Of a DNA stretch of 64,000 nucleotides, positions 25,608 through 35,470 are shown one piece after another. Under the pieces are notes generated by a model. It saw only the letters and a list, made by a program, of their open reading frames with translations, was not told the DNA's origin and made no database searches. The number at the start of each line of letters is the position of its first letter. Position 1 is the first letter of the stretch. The stretch comes from Lachnospiraceae bacterium. GTDB lineage: Bacteria > Bacillota > Clostridia > Lachnospirales > Lachnospiraceae. The translations under genes and the position numbers were made by a program. The stretch covers positions 1 to 64,000 of the forward strand of contig JAGPKJ010000004.1 in NCBI GenBank assembly GCA_018053995.1, read 5' to 3'.

Positions 25608-28046
25608 TTATTGGCCCATTATTACCGTAACATTGAACTGCTTTATATCTTTATCGAAAGGAATGACATTGCCGTTAACTGCTATGTCATTGACGGTCAT
25701 ACTCTTTACACCCTTTTGAACATTAGAAGGATTCTTGACATCAATGTGGTAAACAGCACCGCGATACATTCTGGTGATACTGAAATCCCCGAAATCTTCA
25801 GGTACGCATGGATCGATCTGCAGACCGGTAAGTGTGGGATAAACACCAAGGATGCACTGACTTATGTCGGTAAATGTCCATGCAGCGGTTCCTGTGAGCC
25901 AGCTGTTCTTGCCTTCACCGAAGAACTTTGCATCTTTTCCGGCAACCATCTGACAGTAGATATATGGTTCAGTGCGGTGTATCTCACTTATTTCTTCTGT
26001 ATAAGCAGGACAGGTTTTCTTATAGACCTCGAACGCTTCATTTCCTCGTCCGATTACGGTCTCACCGATCGATACCCACGGATTGTTGTGGCAGAAGATA
26101 CCTGCGTTTTCTTTATATCCCGGCGGATATGATGAGATCTCGCCAAGCTCGACATGATATTTAGTGTATGCGGGCTGGAGGATCATTACACCGTATTTAG
26201 TATCAAGGTATTTATGAACTGAATCAAGAGCCTGCTTTGCCTTGCCTTCTTTAGCGCCGATTCCGGCGAGAGTGCAGAAACCATTTGATTCTATGAAGAT
26301 CTTTCCTTCTTCACATTCTTTTGAACCGATCTTGTGACTGTATGCATCAAATGCACGAATGAACCATTCACCGTCCCAGCCGGCAGAAAGGACTGTATCA
26401 TACATTTTCTTGACTTCGCTGCGGGCACGCTCAGCTTCTGCTTTGTCACCCATGAATTCACACAGGTCAGCATATTCAGCGCCATACTTTACGAACATTC
26501 CGGCAATGAATACTGATTCAGCAACAGGACCCTCAGAAGGTCCAAATGTCTGGAATGATTCACCCGGGTGCTCTGAGAAACAGTTGAGGTTAAGGCAGTC
26601 ATTCCAGTCAGCACGTCCGATCAGCGGTAGACCGTGCGGACCTTTATGATTTACTGTAAAATCAAATGACCTCTTAAGATGTTCCATAAGTGGAACAGCA
26701 GTCTTTTCATCATTATCAAAAGGTACGGGCTGTGTGAGGATAGTAGTATCACCACTCTCACGTACATAGGCAGAAGTTCCGGCAATAAGCCAGAGCGGGT
26801 CATCATTGAAACCACTGCCGATATCAGAATTGCCCTTCTTTGTCAGGGGCTGATACTGATGATATGCACTGCCATCCTGAAACTGAGTAGAAGCGATATC
26901 GATGATCCTTTCACGTGCACGTTCAGGGATAAGATGAACGAATCCAAGCAGATCCTGGCATGAATCACGGAATCCCATTCCACGACCAATGCCTGATTCA
27001 AAATATGAAGCAGAACGTGACATGTTAAATGTGACCATGCACTGATACTGGTTCCATATATTGACCATACGATTGACTTTGTCATTTGCTGTCTCAACAT
27101 GGAAATGAGCGAGCAGATCAGCCCAGTATTTTCTGAGTTTGCCAAAAGCCTTTTCAACATCTGCGTCAGTCGCATATCTTGCAAGGAGTTCTTCTGCCGG
27201 CTTTTTATTTATCACATTGGGAGCTTCCCACTTTTCATCATCGGGATTCTCTGCATATCCGAGAACAAATACATAGCTCTTTGTTTCACCGGGAGCGAGT
27301 TTTACGTTTATCTGGTGGCAAGCTATAGGTGACCAGCCGCTGGCAACAGAATCAGTACATTTGCCATTTACTACAACAGCCGGTGTATCATTTCCGTTGT
27401 AAGCGCCGAGAAAAGCATCACGGCTTGTATCGAAACCATCTATAGGAGTATTTACTGAGAAATAAGCATAGTGATTTCTACGTTCACGATATTCTGTCTT
27501 ATGGTAGATAACAGATCCTTTGATCTCAACTTCGCCGGTACTGAAGTTACGCTGAAAATTCTTCATATCATCATCAGCGTTCCAAAGACACCATTCTTCA
27601 TATGAAAATAAAGTGATCTCTTTTTCAGAATCGCTGTTATTCGTCAGTTTAAGCTGATTGATCTCACAAGTATCGTCCATAGGAACAAATGTGAGAATAG
27701 AAGCTTCGACGTTATTTTTTGATCCGCAAAAGCGGCTGTATCCGATGCCATGACGGCACTCATATGAATCAAGCGTTGTACGTGTAGGCTGCCAGCCTGG
27801 ATTCCAGATCGTATCCCCATCTTTGATATAGAAGTATCTTCCGTTATTATCTGCAGGGATATTATTGTATCTATATCTGGTTATGCGAAGAAGCTTTGCA
27901 TCTTTATAGAAAGAATAACCTCCGCATGTATTGGATATGATCGAGAAGAAATCTTTACTGCCAAGATAGTTGATCCAGGGCAGCGGTGTTTCAGGTGTAG
28001 TTATGACGTATTCCCTGTCTGCGTCATCAAAGTAACCATATTTCAT
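25608..28046 (-). CDS. cbp: Cellobiose phosphorylase, GH94
   Basis: An 812-residue cytosolic GH94 enzyme that phosphorolyses cellobiose (or a close beta-glucoside) to glucose 1-phosphate and glucose, saving one ATP. It starts [29 protein letters not shown], as cellobiose phosphorylases do. The catalytic-acid region [12 protein letters not shown], the [21 protein letters not shown] segment and the C-terminal [11 protein letters not shown] are present. The full length fits the cellobiose-specific subgroup better than cellodextrin or chitobiose enzymes. A GAGGG box precedes the start. A LacI-type operator core and a leader terminator lie upstream, and a LacI regulator is divergently encoded. Confidence 0.93.
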   Translation of the reverse strand: MKYGYFDDADREYVITTPETPLPWINYLGSKDFFSIISNTCGGYSFYKDAKLLRITRYRYNNIPADNNGRYFYIKDGDTIWNPGWQPTRTTLDSYECRHGIGYSRFCGSKNNVEASILTFVPMDDTCEINQLKLTNNSDSEKEITLFSYEEWCLWNADDDMKNFQRNFSTGEVEIKGSVIYHKTEYRERRNHYAYFSVNTPIDGFDTSRDAFLGAYNGNDTPAVVVNGKCTDSVASGWSPIACHQINVKLAPGETKSYVFVLGYAENPDDEKWEAPNVINKKPAEELLARYATDADVEKAFGKLRKYWADLLAHFHVETANDKVNRMVNIWNQYQCMVTFNMSRSASYFESGIGRGMGFRDSCQDLLGFVHLIPERARERIIDIASTQFQDGSAYHQYQPLTKKGNSDIGSGFNDDPLWLIAGTSAYVRESGDTTILTQPVPFDNDEKTAVPLMEHLKRSFDFTVNHKGPHGLPLIGRADWNDCLNLNCFSEHPGESFQTFGPSEGPVAESVFIAGMFVKYGAEYADLCEFMGDKAEAERARSEVKKMYDTVLSAGWDGEWFIRAFDAYSHKIGSKECEEGKIFIESNGFCTLAGIGAKEGKAKQALDSVHKYLDTKYGVMILQPAYTKYHVELGEISSYPPGYKENAGIFCHNNPWVSIGETVIGRGNEAFEVYKKTCPAYTEEISEIHRTEPYIYCQMVAGKDAKFFGEGKNSWLTGTAAWTFTDISQCILGVYPTLTGLQIDPCVPEDFGDFSITRMYRGAVYHIDVKNPSNVQKGVKSMTVNDIAVNGNVIPFDKDIKQFNVTVIMGQ

Positions 28047-28071
28047 GATAAACCCTCCGTTTTATCAGCTT

Positions 28072-28084
28072 CTTAAACGTTTAC
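28072..28084. promoter_or_regulatory. LacI-type operator core upstream of cellobiose phosphorylase
   Basis: TTAAACGTTTACG, centred on AAACGTTT, resembles the AACGTT core of the perfect operator at 7606-7629. It lies in the leader of the phosphorylase gene, where bound repressor could block transcription. Confidence 0.5.
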
Positions 28085-28095
28085 GTTGATTCCCA

Positions 28096-28134
28096 AAATA
28101 AAAGGTTCCTCCGAGATGCTTCAGGAATCCTTTA
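28096..28134 (-). terminator. Leader terminator/attenuator of the phosphorylase gene
   Basis: On the minus strand an AAAGGATTCC ... GGAACCTTT stem with one bulge is followed by TTTATTTT. The neighbour upstream is divergent, so no other transcript needs ending here. A role as attenuator in the phosphorylase leader is inferred. Confidence 0.45.
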
Positions 28135-28462
28135 TTCAGATTATACAGATAGAAATATAAAAAATCAATATCTAAATATGAAAAAACACAATAACGATTA
28201 AACATTAAATTTAATTCTTCTGACTAAGTATAATGACGCAAGTATTAAAAAGCAGCTACAGTGCTATGGTACTAGAGATAAAATTACTATACATGTGCCA
28301 TTCAAATTATAATAATTTGGTAAAAATGTAAATAAAACGCAAAAAAGACGTGCAATTATATAATAAATGATATATATTAAAATTACGAAAACGATTGAGA
28401 TGCAATTGACTTCGTTGACATTCAACAATTTGTTCAAAAAAAAGGAACGGAGATGAACTGAG
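28135..28462. other. AT-rich divergent control region
   Basis: There is no gene between the phosphorylase leader and the LacI regulator. It contains several TATAAT-like words and a GAAAACGATT half-operator at about 28387-28396 near the regulator start, which could serve autoregulation. I could not fix a convincing -35/-10 pair. Confidence 0.4.
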
Positions 28463-29509
28463 ATGGTTTCGATGAAAGACATATCAGAGGCTTGCGGAGT
28501 TTCTATCGCGACAGTGAGCAAGGCAATCAACGATCATGATGATATAAGTGTTGAGACAAAACAGAGGATCAGAGAGAAAGCAAGGCAGATGGGGTATTTC
28601 CCAAATTCAGCAGCTAAAGCGCTCAAAACTAACAGGACGCATAATCTTGGTGTTCTTTATGTGGATGATGCTTTTAGCGGTCTTACCCATGATTATTTCG
28701 CAAATGTGCTTGACAGCTTCAAGAGAAAGGCAGAAGAGTTTGGCTATGATATGACATTTATAAATAATCATATCGCGGGCGGAACGCATATGTCATATCT
28801 TGAGCACTGCAGATACCGCAGCTTTGATGGTGTCATGATTGCATGTATAGACTTCAGCGCACCGGAAGTCATAGAGCTTTTGCAGAGTGATATACCGGTA
28901 GTGACAGTCGATTATGTCTTTAACAATCATATAGCTGTTGTTTCCGACAATGTGAATGGAATACGGGATCTTGTAGAATATATATATAAGATGGGTCACA
29001 GAAAGATAGCATATATTCACGGGGGCAGCACCGGATCGAGTGCAGCAGTTACACAGAACAGACTTTTTTCATTTTATAAGACAACACAGGAATTAGGACT
29101 TGAGATACCGGATGAATATATAAGAGAAGCGGCATATCGTGATACGGAACAGACCGCACTTGAGACAGAATATCTTCTTGGACTTCCGGATCCACCGACA
29201 TGCATAATCTATCCTGATGATTTTTCTGCATTTGGTGGAATCAATGCGATACATGAAAACGGAATGCTTATCCCGGATGATATCTCAATAGCCGGATATG
29301 ACGGACTTCGAGTAGTAAGACATATAAGACCTGTACTGACAACGATCAGACAGGATACGAAAGCAATAGGAGAGTTATCAGCAGAAAAGCTTATTTCGCT
29401 TATCGATCATCCTAAGACAACCCTTGTTGAGCAGACGACTATAGAAGGAAAGCTTTCTATCGGGAATTCTGTAAAAGACATCAATGATGAAAATAAAGAG
29501 TTTGAATGA
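28463..29509 (+). CDS. LacI-family transcriptional regulator
   Basis: A 348-residue repressor. Residues 1-60 form the LacI helix-turn-helix and hinge (MVSMKDISEACGVSIATVSKAIN, then GYFPNSAAKALKT), followed by a periplasmic-binding-protein-like sensor domain with GVLYVDDAFSG, the IAYIHGG strand and DDISIAGYDGL. The divergent cellobiose phosphorylase suggests that it controls that gene and responds to a beta-glucoside or glucose derivative. The sugar importer operator at 7606 could be a second target. The ATG follows AAGGAACGGAG. Confidence 0.92.
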   Translation: MVSMKDISEACGVSIATVSKAINDHDDISVETKQRIREKARQMGYFPNSAAKALKTNRTHNLGVLYVDDAFSGLTHDYFANVLDSFKRKAEEFGYDMTFINNHIAGGTHMSYLEHCRYRSFDGVMIACIDFSAPEVIELLQSDIPVVTVDYVFNNHIAVVSDNVNGIRDLVEYIYKMGHRKIAYIHGGSTGSSAAVTQNRLFSFYKTTQELGLEIPDEYIREAAYRDTEQTALETEYLLGLPDPPTCIIYPDDFSAFGGINAIHENGMLIPDDISIAGYDGLRVVRHIRPVLTTIRQDTKAIGELSAEKLISLIDHPKTTLVEQTTIEGKLSIGNSVKDINDENKEFE

Positions 29510-29533
29510 TATTGTAAAATATCTATAGACAGC

Positions 29534-29565
29534 GTAAGACCCGCCATGGGTGTGGCGGGTCTTAC
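29534..29565 (+). terminator. Strong hairpin after the LacI gene
   Basis: A perfect 12-base-pair stem GTAAGACCCGCC/GGCGGGTCTTAC with an 8-base loop. The T tract afterwards is poor, so termination efficiency is uncertain. Confidence 0.6.
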
Positions 29566-29726
29566 TGGGAGTATAAATAATTAGTATATAAGGGTGTGTA
29601 AGTAAAAATCGAAGGTGATCTCTACCTACAATTCGATTATTGCACGGCAATTAAAAAAATGCAAGCAAAATTCATAATTACCTAGAAAAACATTCGAGTT
29701 AGCTAAAAAAACAATTTGAACACTTC

Positions 29727-30818
29727 TCATTTTTCAGAACTGTATTTTTCTGACTGGGCTTTTATAAGCTCAGAATCATTGAAATAATCGATCTTCATCG
29801 CTTTTTTCACATCACTTAATGTAGCGGCAGCAGCTTCCTCTGCTTTCTCACTCCCTTTTTTCAATACTTCATATACATAAGGGATGTCTTTTTCAAATTC
29901 GTGTCTGCGTGTACGTATAGGTTCCAGCTCTGCCTGAAGGATGTTATTAAGAAATTTCTTGACTTTTACATCGCCAAGTCCGCCGCGGCTGTAATGCTCT
30001 TTCATTTCATCAAGATTTTTGTAATCCGGACAGAACTGCTCAAAATATTCATCTTTGCAGAAAGCATCAAGGTATATGAAAACAGGGTTGCCCTCGACTT
30101 TACCGGGATCGGATACCTGAAGATGATTTGGGTCAGTGAACATGCTCATGACCTTTTTCTTTATCTCATCGGGTTCCTCCGAAAGATAGATGCAGTTTCC
30201 AAGAGACTTGCTCATCTTTGCCTTGCCATCTATTCCGGGAAGACGAAGGCATGCTGCATTGTCAGGAAGAAGAATCTGAGGTTCTATGAGTGTATCGCCA
30301 TATACTGAATTGAACTTATGAACGATCTCCTGAGCCTGCTCGATCATAGGAGCCTGATCTTCACCAACAGGTACAGTAGTTGCCTTGAAAGCTGTTATGT
30401 CTGCAGCCTGGCTGATAGGATATGTGAAAAATCCAACAGGAATACTTGTTTCAAAATTGCGCATCTTGATCTCAGTCTTTACAGTCGGGTTACGTTGAAG
30501 CCTTGACACTGTGACGAGATCCATATAATAAAATGAAAGTTCTGTTAGTTCCGGGATCTGTGACTGAATGAAAAGAGTCGTCTTTTCGGGATCCAGACCG
30601 ACAGAAAGATAATCGAGTGCTACTTCAATAACATTCTGACGGACTTTTTCCGGATTTTCCGCGTTGTCTGTCAGCGCCTGTGCATCGGCGACCATAACAT
30701 AGATCTTATCAAAAGTGCCTGAATTCTGCAGCTCAACTCTTCGCTTGAGAGAACCGACATAGTGTCCGACATGAAGACGTCCGGTAGGTCTGTCTGCAGT
30801 AAGTATGATTTTGTTCAT
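29727..30818 (-). CDS. trpS: Tryptophan-tRNA ligase
   Basis: A 363-residue class I aminoacyl-tRNA synthetase that charges tRNA(Trp). The ATP-binding HIGH-type motif is in [14 protein letters not shown] and the KMSKS motif is intact in [11 protein letters not shown]. The [17 protein letters not shown] helix is typical of TrpRS. Length is slightly longer than the usual 330 because of C-terminal residues rich in Ser/Glu/Lys. The leader has no T-box that I can find. The Shine-Dalgarno is weak. Confidence 0.95.
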   Translation of the reverse strand: MNKIILTADRPTGRLHVGHYVGSLKRRVELQNSGTFDKIYVMVADAQALTDNAENPEKVRQNVIEVALDYLSVGLDPEKTTLFIQSQIPELTELSFYYMDLVTVSRLQRNPTVKTEIKMRNFETSIPVGFFTYPISQAADITAFKATTVPVGEDQAPMIEQAQEIVHKFNSVYGDTLIEPQILLPDNAACLRLPGIDGKAKMSKSLGNCIYLSEEPDEIKKKVMSMFTDPNHLQVSDPGKVEGNPVFIYLDAFCKDEYFEQFCPDYKNLDEMKEHYSRGGLGDVKVKKFLNNILQAELEPIRTRRHEFEKDIPYVYEVLKKGSEKAEEAAAATLSDVKKAMKIDYFNDSELIKAQSEKYSSEK

Positions 30819-30901
30819 TTATTTTATTTGCCCCGTGCTTCTGAAACATCTCTGTGTTTCGTCTTTTGAATTACTTCATTATGATAAACCAAACTACTGA
30901 T

Positions 30902-30984
30902 GTGATGCAAGAGTCAAAAGCCATTCTGCTTTTTTACTTGGACGAAGCGGTTCGCAGCATCATATCACAATAACTGCTTTATTG
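30902..30984. repeat. Inverted pair of dispersed-repeat copies
   Basis: A plus-strand copy (GTGATGCAAGAGTCAAAAGC, from 30902) faces a minus-strand copy (GCATCATATCACAATAACTG, from 30957). They lie in the gap between the divergent trpS and methyltransferase genes. Confidence 0.55.
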
Positions 30985-30991
30985 AAAGTGA

Positions 30992-31020
30992 TTGACACGC
31001 TTCCGCGCGCAAACTAGAAT
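30992..31020 (+). promoter_or_regulatory. Promoter ending six bases before a start codon
   Basis: A perfect -35 TTGACA (30992-30997) and a -10 TAGAAT (31015-31020) are separated by 17 bases. The expected transcription start coincides with the ATG at 31027, so the transcript should have no leader or one of a few bases only. Confidence 0.75.
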
Positions 31021-31026
31021 GTACGT

Positions 31027-32193
31027 ATGGAAAAATTTGAATATATAGTGCCATGCCATTTTGGTGTGGAAAGCGTACTTAAGAATGAGATAACCGGTCT
31101 CGGATACGAGATATCGGCAGTAGAGGATGGACGTGTTATTTTTTACGGTGATGCGGCTGCACTTTGTCGTGCCAACATATTCCTTCGCAGCGCAGAACGT
31201 GTACTGTTGAAGATAGGGTCATTTCACGCGGAGACATTTGATGAACTGTTTGAGGGGACAAAGAAACTTCCGATAGAAGAGTTTGTTCCTGAAAATGGAA
31301 GATTTTTTGTCGCGAAAGCTGCAAGCGTAAAGAGTAAGCTCTTTAGCCCGTCTGATATTCAGTCGATCATGAAGAAAGCTATGGTCGAGAAGATGAAGCT
31401 GACGTATCATACTGAATGGTTTAAAGAAGATGGAGATGATTATCCCTTTAGAGTTTTTTTACACAAAGACGAGGTGACAGTCGGACTGGACACTACAGGT
31501 GAATCCCTTCACAAGAGAGGCTATAGAAAACTCGTAGCAAAAGCCCCTATCGCAGAGAACCTTGCAGCAGCGCTCATAATGCTCACACCATGGCATGGAG
31601 ACAGGATACTTGTCGATCCTTTCTGCGGCAGCGGAACGATACCGATCGAGGCGGCGATGATAGCAGCACATATAGCTCCCGGCATGAACAGGGAGTTCAT
31701 ATCTGAAAATTGGGATCAGATAGTCACAAAGAAAGACTGGTACAATGCGTCAGATGAAGCAAATGACCTCGTGAATATGGATATTGAACCTGACATTCAG
31801 GGATTTGATATCGACGATGAGATGATCGAGATTTCAAGAGAAAATGCGAAGCTTGCAGGCGTGGAAGAACTTATCCATTTTCAGCAGCGCCCTGTGTCAA
31901 AGCTTAGACATCCTAAGAAATATGGATTTATCATAACGAACCCGCCGTATGGTGAAAGACTTGAAGAGAAAGAAAACCTTCCACCGTTATATACGCAGCT
32001 TGGAGAAAGCTACAGAGCACTGGACAGCTGGTCAATGTATGTGATATCAGCATATGAGGATGCGCAGAAGTATTTAGGCCGCCCGGCTGACAAGAACCGT
32101 AAGATATATAATGGTATGATGAAGACATATTATTACATGTATAATGGTCCTAAGCCGCCAAGACGTCATAGACCTGATGATGAAAGAAAATAA
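31027..32193 (+). CDS. THUMP-domain RNA methyltransferase, RlmL-type
   Basis: A 388-residue class I SAM-dependent methyltransferase related to the N-terminal half of RlmL (23S rRNA m2G2445) and to YpsC of Bacillus. The N-terminal ferredoxin-like and THUMP region (about 1-160) includes VPCHFGVESVLKNEI. SAM-binding follows in LVDPFCGSGTIPIEAAMIA, and the base-flipping catalytic motif is ITNPPYGERLE. There is no Shine-Dalgarno before the ATG, but the family alignment begins at this Met, so the start is trusted. It heads a run of five plus-strand genes. Confidence 0.9.
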   Translation: MEKFEYIVPCHFGVESVLKNEITGLGYEISAVEDGRVIFYGDAAALCRANIFLRSAERVLLKIGSFHAETFDELFEGTKKLPIEEFVPENGRFFVAKAASVKSKLFSPSDIQSIMKKAMVEKMKLTYHTEWFKEDGDDYPFRVFLHKDEVTVGLDTTGESLHKRGYRKLVAKAPIAENLAAALIMLTPWHGDRILVDPFCGSGTIPIEAAMIAAHIAPGMNREFISENWDQIVTKKDWYNASDEANDLVNMDIEPDIQGFDIDDEMIEISRENAKLAGVEELIHFQQRPVSKLRHPKKYGFIITNPPYGERLEEKENLPPLYTQLGESYRALDSWSMYVISAYEDAQKYLGRPADKNRKIYNGMMKTYYYMYNGPKPPRRHRPDDERK

Positions 32194-32199
32194 AATCTG

Positions 32200-33294
32200 A
32201 TGAAACAGAATGAACTGATAAAAAGAACAACTTTACTTATGTGCATATTTGCAGCGATCACGGTCGCTGCAATCTGTTATTATTCTTCTCACAAGATAGT
32301 AGTCGTTGCGGAATCGGAACAGGGGCAGACTATCAATGTCACAAAATCCGGAAGCTCAAGTGATGATGAAGGGGAAAAACTCTTATTTGACGAAAAACCA
32401 GGTCAATCCTCATATCTATGCATACCACTGGAAGATTCTATCAAAGCAGGAAACATAATCACAGAAAATCATTACATGGATGATCAGCTATGGATTGGAC
32501 TTAAGGGCGCGTCGTCTTCATTTTATGATACGGAGAAACTTGGCGGACAGCATTCGGAGATAAAGGATGCATACAGGACTGTCGAGGGTGACAGACTGTG
32601 GCTTAAGTTCGATCTGAATGGCGCTTATGAGTATAAGAGTGTATACGAGAACGGAAATCTGTACGTAGAGTTTGTTCCGCCACATGAAAAGTACAGCAGG
32701 ATCATAGTTGTTGACGCTGCGTATGGGAAAGTATCCGGGGGAACGGAAGATGTGTCTGACGGAAGAAGTGATATTACACTCGGCGTAGTAACAGACCTTA
32801 AGAAGCTACTCGATGATACTGATATAAGAGTGTATTACACAAGGATGAGTCAGATGTCGCCGGGCGAAGAAAAAAGGTTGAACCTGGCAAATGAAGTGAA
32901 GGCTGACATGCTTATCCGGATTGAAGTCAGCGATGATGAGGATTCAAAGATATATGGCACCAGGACAATATATAACAGCAATTATTTTATACCGGGATTT
33001 GGCAGCGTTGAACTTGCAGATATGCTTGAAAGGCAGACGGTAACAGCAATCAGTGGAAAAGCAGTAGGACTGCAGGCATCTACTGATGATGATTACGTGA
33101 TAAGCGGAGCCAGAGTTCCTGCGGCTTCGATACGTCTCGGTTATATGTCTAATGCGCAGGAACAGAGACTATTGGGTCGTGATGATTATCAGCAGAAAGC
33201 AGCGGATGGGATATATAAAGCTATTATGGACTGTTACAAACTGCTTGATGAAAATTCTGAAGAAACTGAAACCGGGACTACTGATGTGAGATAG
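32200..33294 (+). CDS. Amidase_3-like protein lacking the zinc ligands
   Basis: A 364-residue membrane-anchored protein (membrane segment about residues 10-27). An AMIN-like beta region (about 65-160) is followed by a domain that aligns with N-acetylmuramoyl-L-alanine amidase of the Amidase_3 family: IIVVDAAYGK, a TRMSQMSPGEEKRLNLANEVKADMLIRIE stretch and IRLGYMSNAQEQRLL. In active enzymes these read DPGHGG, SIHAN and VExGFxSN. Here the His of the first motif is Tyr, the His of the second is Glu and the Glu of the third is Arg, so zinc binding and catalysis should be lost. Its role may be glycan binding or regulation. It starts 6 bases after the methyltransferase stop with a weak ribosome site. 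Confidence 0.75.
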   Translation: MKQNELIKRTTLLMCIFAAITVAAICYYSSHKIVVVAESEQGQTINVTKSGSSSDDEGEKLLFDEKPGQSSYLCIPLEDSIKAGNIITENHYMDDQLWIGLKGASSSFYDTEKLGGQHSEIKDAYRTVEGDRLWLKFDLNGAYEYKSVYENGNLYVEFVPPHEKYSRIIVVDAAYGKVSGGTEDVSDGRSDITLGVVTDLKKLLDDTDIRVYYTRMSQMSPGEEKRLNLANEVKADMLIRIEVSDDEDSKIYGTRTIYNSNYFIPGFGSVELADMLERQTVTAISGKAVGLQASTDDDYVISGARVPAASIRLGYMSNAQEQRLLGRDDYQQKAADGIYKAIMDCYKLLDENSEETETGTTDVR

Positions 33295-33356
33295 ATCATG
33301 TGAAATAAAGAAGTGCATGATCTGAATTGAAAATAAGAAGACATGGGGCTGATGAG

Positions 33357-34064
33357 ATGAAGAAGATCATATTTGCCACAGGAAACAGTGGTAAAGTCCG
33401 TGAAGTACGTGAGATATTCAGCGGCTCTGATGTAGAGGTAGAATCGCTTAGGGAAGCTGGAATACCGGACGACGCAGTGGAAGATGGAGAGACATTTGCC
33501 GAAAATGCGGTGATAAAGGCTAAGGCGGCAGCAGGACATACTGATCTTACAGTACTCGCAGATGATTCCGGACTTGTCATAGATGCACTTGGCGGTGAGC
33601 CTGGAGTATATTCAGCCAGATATATGGGCAGGGATACTTCATACAATATCAAGAATGCCGAACTGATAAGGCGGCTTGAGAATGTGCCGCCGGAAGAAAG
33701 AACGGCAAGATTTGTATGTGATATAGCAGCAGTAATGCCGGGAAGAGATAGAGATGTCCGGGTATTTGAAGGCGTGATAGAAGGACGTATAGGATATGGA
33801 GAAGCAGGAGAGGGCGGATTCGGATATGATCCTATATTTTTTATTTCCCGTGAAGATGCTGTTGAAGCAATGAAAAATACCGGGATGTCAGAAGAAGAGG
33901 CCGGGAAGAATGCGGATGATCTGGCATCAGAAGCACTTGCAAAAGGTGCGACGGGTTCAGAAATGGCGGGGTGGATATCGACTGCTCAGCTTTCACCGGA
34001 TGCAAAAAATACTATCAGTCATCGCGGCAGGGCACTTCTCAAAGCGAGAAAGGGCATTCTGTGA
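33357..34064 (+). CDS. rdgB: Non-canonical purine NTP pyrophosphatase
   Basis: A 235-residue Ham1/RdgB-family enzyme that hydrolyses dITP, ITP and XTP to the monophosphates and keeps them out of DNA. Visible are FATGNSGKVREV, LADDSGLVIDAL, GGFGYDPIFFI and the final HRGRAL, all conserved. It is some 35 residues longer than usual because of an Ala/Glu/Gly-rich insertion (about residues 175-205) between the YDPIF and HRGRAL motifs. The ATG at 33357 is chosen to start at MKKIIFATGN. Its stop overlaps the next start by 4 bases. Confidence 0.93.
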   Translation: MKKIIFATGNSGKVREVREIFSGSDVEVESLREAGIPDDAVEDGETFAENAVIKAKAAAGHTDLTVLADDSGLVIDALGGEPGVYSARYMGRDTSYNIKNAELIRRLENVPPEERTARFVCDIAAVMPGRDRDVRVFEGVIEGRIGYGEAGEGGFGYDPIFFISREDAVEAMKNTGMSEEEAGKNADDLASEALAKGATGSEMAGWISTAQLSPDAKNTISHRGRALLKARKGIL

Positions 34065-34609
34065 AAATACTAGTCGTAAGTGATACACACAGGTATAACA
34101 GTAACCTATATACGGTAATGAGATCAGTCGGAAAGATCGATCTTATGCTTCACTGCGGTGATATTGAGGGCTGTGAGGAAGAGATACTTCGCAAGGCGGA
34201 TAATGCGTATCCGGTGAAAATGGTGGCAGGAAACAACGACTTCTTTTCATCACTTCCGTCGGAGCTGGAGTTTAAGATCGGGAGATACAATGTCTGGGTC
34301 ACACACGGTCATCATTATGGAGTATCTATGGGAAATGAGATGCTGCTCGATGAAGCAAAGGACAGGAAAGCTGACATTGTATTTTTCGGACATACGCATA
34401 CACCTCTTATTAAAGAGATTGAAGGAATCACATTTGTCAATCCGGGAAGCCTGACGCATCCCCGGCAGATGGGGAGACTCCCTTCATTTGTCATAATGGA
34501 TATAGATGATAACGGGGAAGCACACTTCACGATCAACTATCTGGAGGATAACGAGATCGTTCAAAGACCGGGTCAGCAGATAAGCGAATGGGGAATGCAG
34601 AGACAATGA
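34061..34609 (+). CDS. YfcE/MJ0936-type metallophosphoesterase
   Basis: A 182-residue phosphodiesterase with all metal-binding motifs: SDTH at the N-terminus, HCGD, GNND, THGH and GHTH. It starts with GTG at 34061, giving the family N-terminus VKILVVSDTH and a GTGA overlap with rdgB; an upstream in-frame ATG at 33971 lies deep inside rdgB and is rejected. The rdgB-yfcE pairing is common in Firmicutes. The natural substrate of the family is not settled. Confidence 0.92.
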   Translation: MKILVVSDTHRYNSNLYTVMRSVGKIDLMLHCGDIEGCEEEILRKADNAYPVKMVAGNNDFFSSLPSELEFKIGRYNVWVTHGHHYGVSMGNEMLLDEAKDRKADIVFFGHTHTPLIKEIEGITFVNPGSLTHPRQMGRLPSFVIMDIDDNGEAHFTINYLEDNEIVQRPGQQISEWGMQRQ

Positions 34610-35277
34610 AGCAAAGCAAAATAAAATCAGTCATATTCGATTTCGACGGCCTGATGGTAGATTCCGAGAGAGTATCTGAACTTGCATGGGACAGGGTGGC
34701 AAAGGAATACGGAATCGTGATAGATAACAGATATTATTCACGCGTACGCGGTATGAACAATGAAGGAGCACGAAGCATATTCAGAGAGATGTTTGGAGAC
34801 AAACTTTCATATGATGAAGTAAAAGCAAAGAAGCACGAATATTTTGCAGAAGATCTTGAGAAGAATGGTCTTGATAAAAAGAAAGGTCTTGATGAACTTC
34901 TGGACTATATCGATGAAAATAAGATAAGCAAGGCAATCGCAAGCGGAAGCACCGTTACTTATGTCAGAGACTGCTCTGCCAGGGCTGGTATAAGATCTCA
35001 TTTTGATATAGTCATCGGCGGAGATATGGTTAATAAGTGCAAGCCTGATCCTGAGGTTTTTGAAATGGCAGCAAAGCAGTTAGGGAGTGAACCGGAAAAC
35101 TGTCTTGTACTTGAAGATAGCATAAACGGTGCAAAAGCGGCATTAAATGGCGGCTTTCAGATAATAATCGTGCCTGATTCGGTAGAGCCTCCGGCGGAAC
35201 TAATACAACAGGTGAATGGTGTGTTTGATAATCTCATTGATGTGATAGGGTATATCAGACAACAAAATAGATCATAA
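34606..35277 (+). CDS. HAD-family phosphatase, beta-phosphoglucomutase-like
   Basis: A 223-residue haloacid dehalogenase-superfamily enzyme. Motif I is FDFDGLMVDSE with the nucleophile Asp, a helical cap follows, motif II is IASGST, motif III Lys is in KCKPDPEVF, and motif IV is LVLEDSINGAKAA. It belongs to the sugar-phosphate phosphatase / phosphoglucomutase subgroup; substrate unknown. The ATG at 34606 overlaps the preceding stop (ATGA), so it is translationally coupled to the phosphoesterase. Confidence 0.9.
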   Translation: MKQSKIKSVIFDFDGLMVDSERVSELAWDRVAKEYGIVIDNRYYSRVRGMNNEGARSIFREMFGDKLSYDEVKAKKHEYFAEDLEKNGLDKKKGLDELLDYIDENKISKAIASGSTVTYVRDCSARAGIRSHFDIVIGGDMVNKCKPDPEVFEMAAKQLGSEPENCLVLEDSINGAKAALNGGFQIIIVPDSVEPPAELIQQVNGVFDNLIDVIGYIRQQNRS

Positions 35278-35351
35278 TAATGGCAATAAATAGAAAATAT
35301 ATTGATGCGATTTTGATGGCTGACGGGCAGATTGTATTGATGTGTTTTCTA

Positions 35352-35380
35352 TTGACATATCGCTCTGTTTTTATTATTAT
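35352..35380 (+). promoter_or_regulatory. Promoter of the opp operon
   Basis: A consensus TTGACA (35352-35357) and a TATTAT (35375-35380) are separated by 17 bases. A terminator-like hairpin lies between this promoter and oppB. Confidence 0.7.
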
Positions 35381-35427
35381 GTTTTTAAGTCTTGTATGAT
35401 ACGTGTATACATTTTAGATCTTAATAG

Positions 35428-35470
35428 CTGGTGCGATGAAGTACAGGTCTTCATCGACATCAGTTTTTTT
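35428..35470 (+). terminator. Terminator-like hairpin in the opp leader
   Basis: A stem CGATGAAG/CTTCATCG is extended by CTGGTG pairing with CATCAG past one bulged A, then a run of seven T. It is downstream of the only good promoter in the gap, so it may attenuate opp; alternatively it ends the upstream HAD operon. Confidence 0.7.

Noticed and set aside
25611..26132. 173-codon plus-strand ORF inside the cellobiose phosphorylase gene
   Set aside because: A shadow of the GH94 frame.
30843..30860. T-box or attenuator upstream of trpS
   Set aside because: Only a 6-base-pair GAAACA/TGTTTC hairpin is visible; there is no T-box sequence and no T-run terminator.
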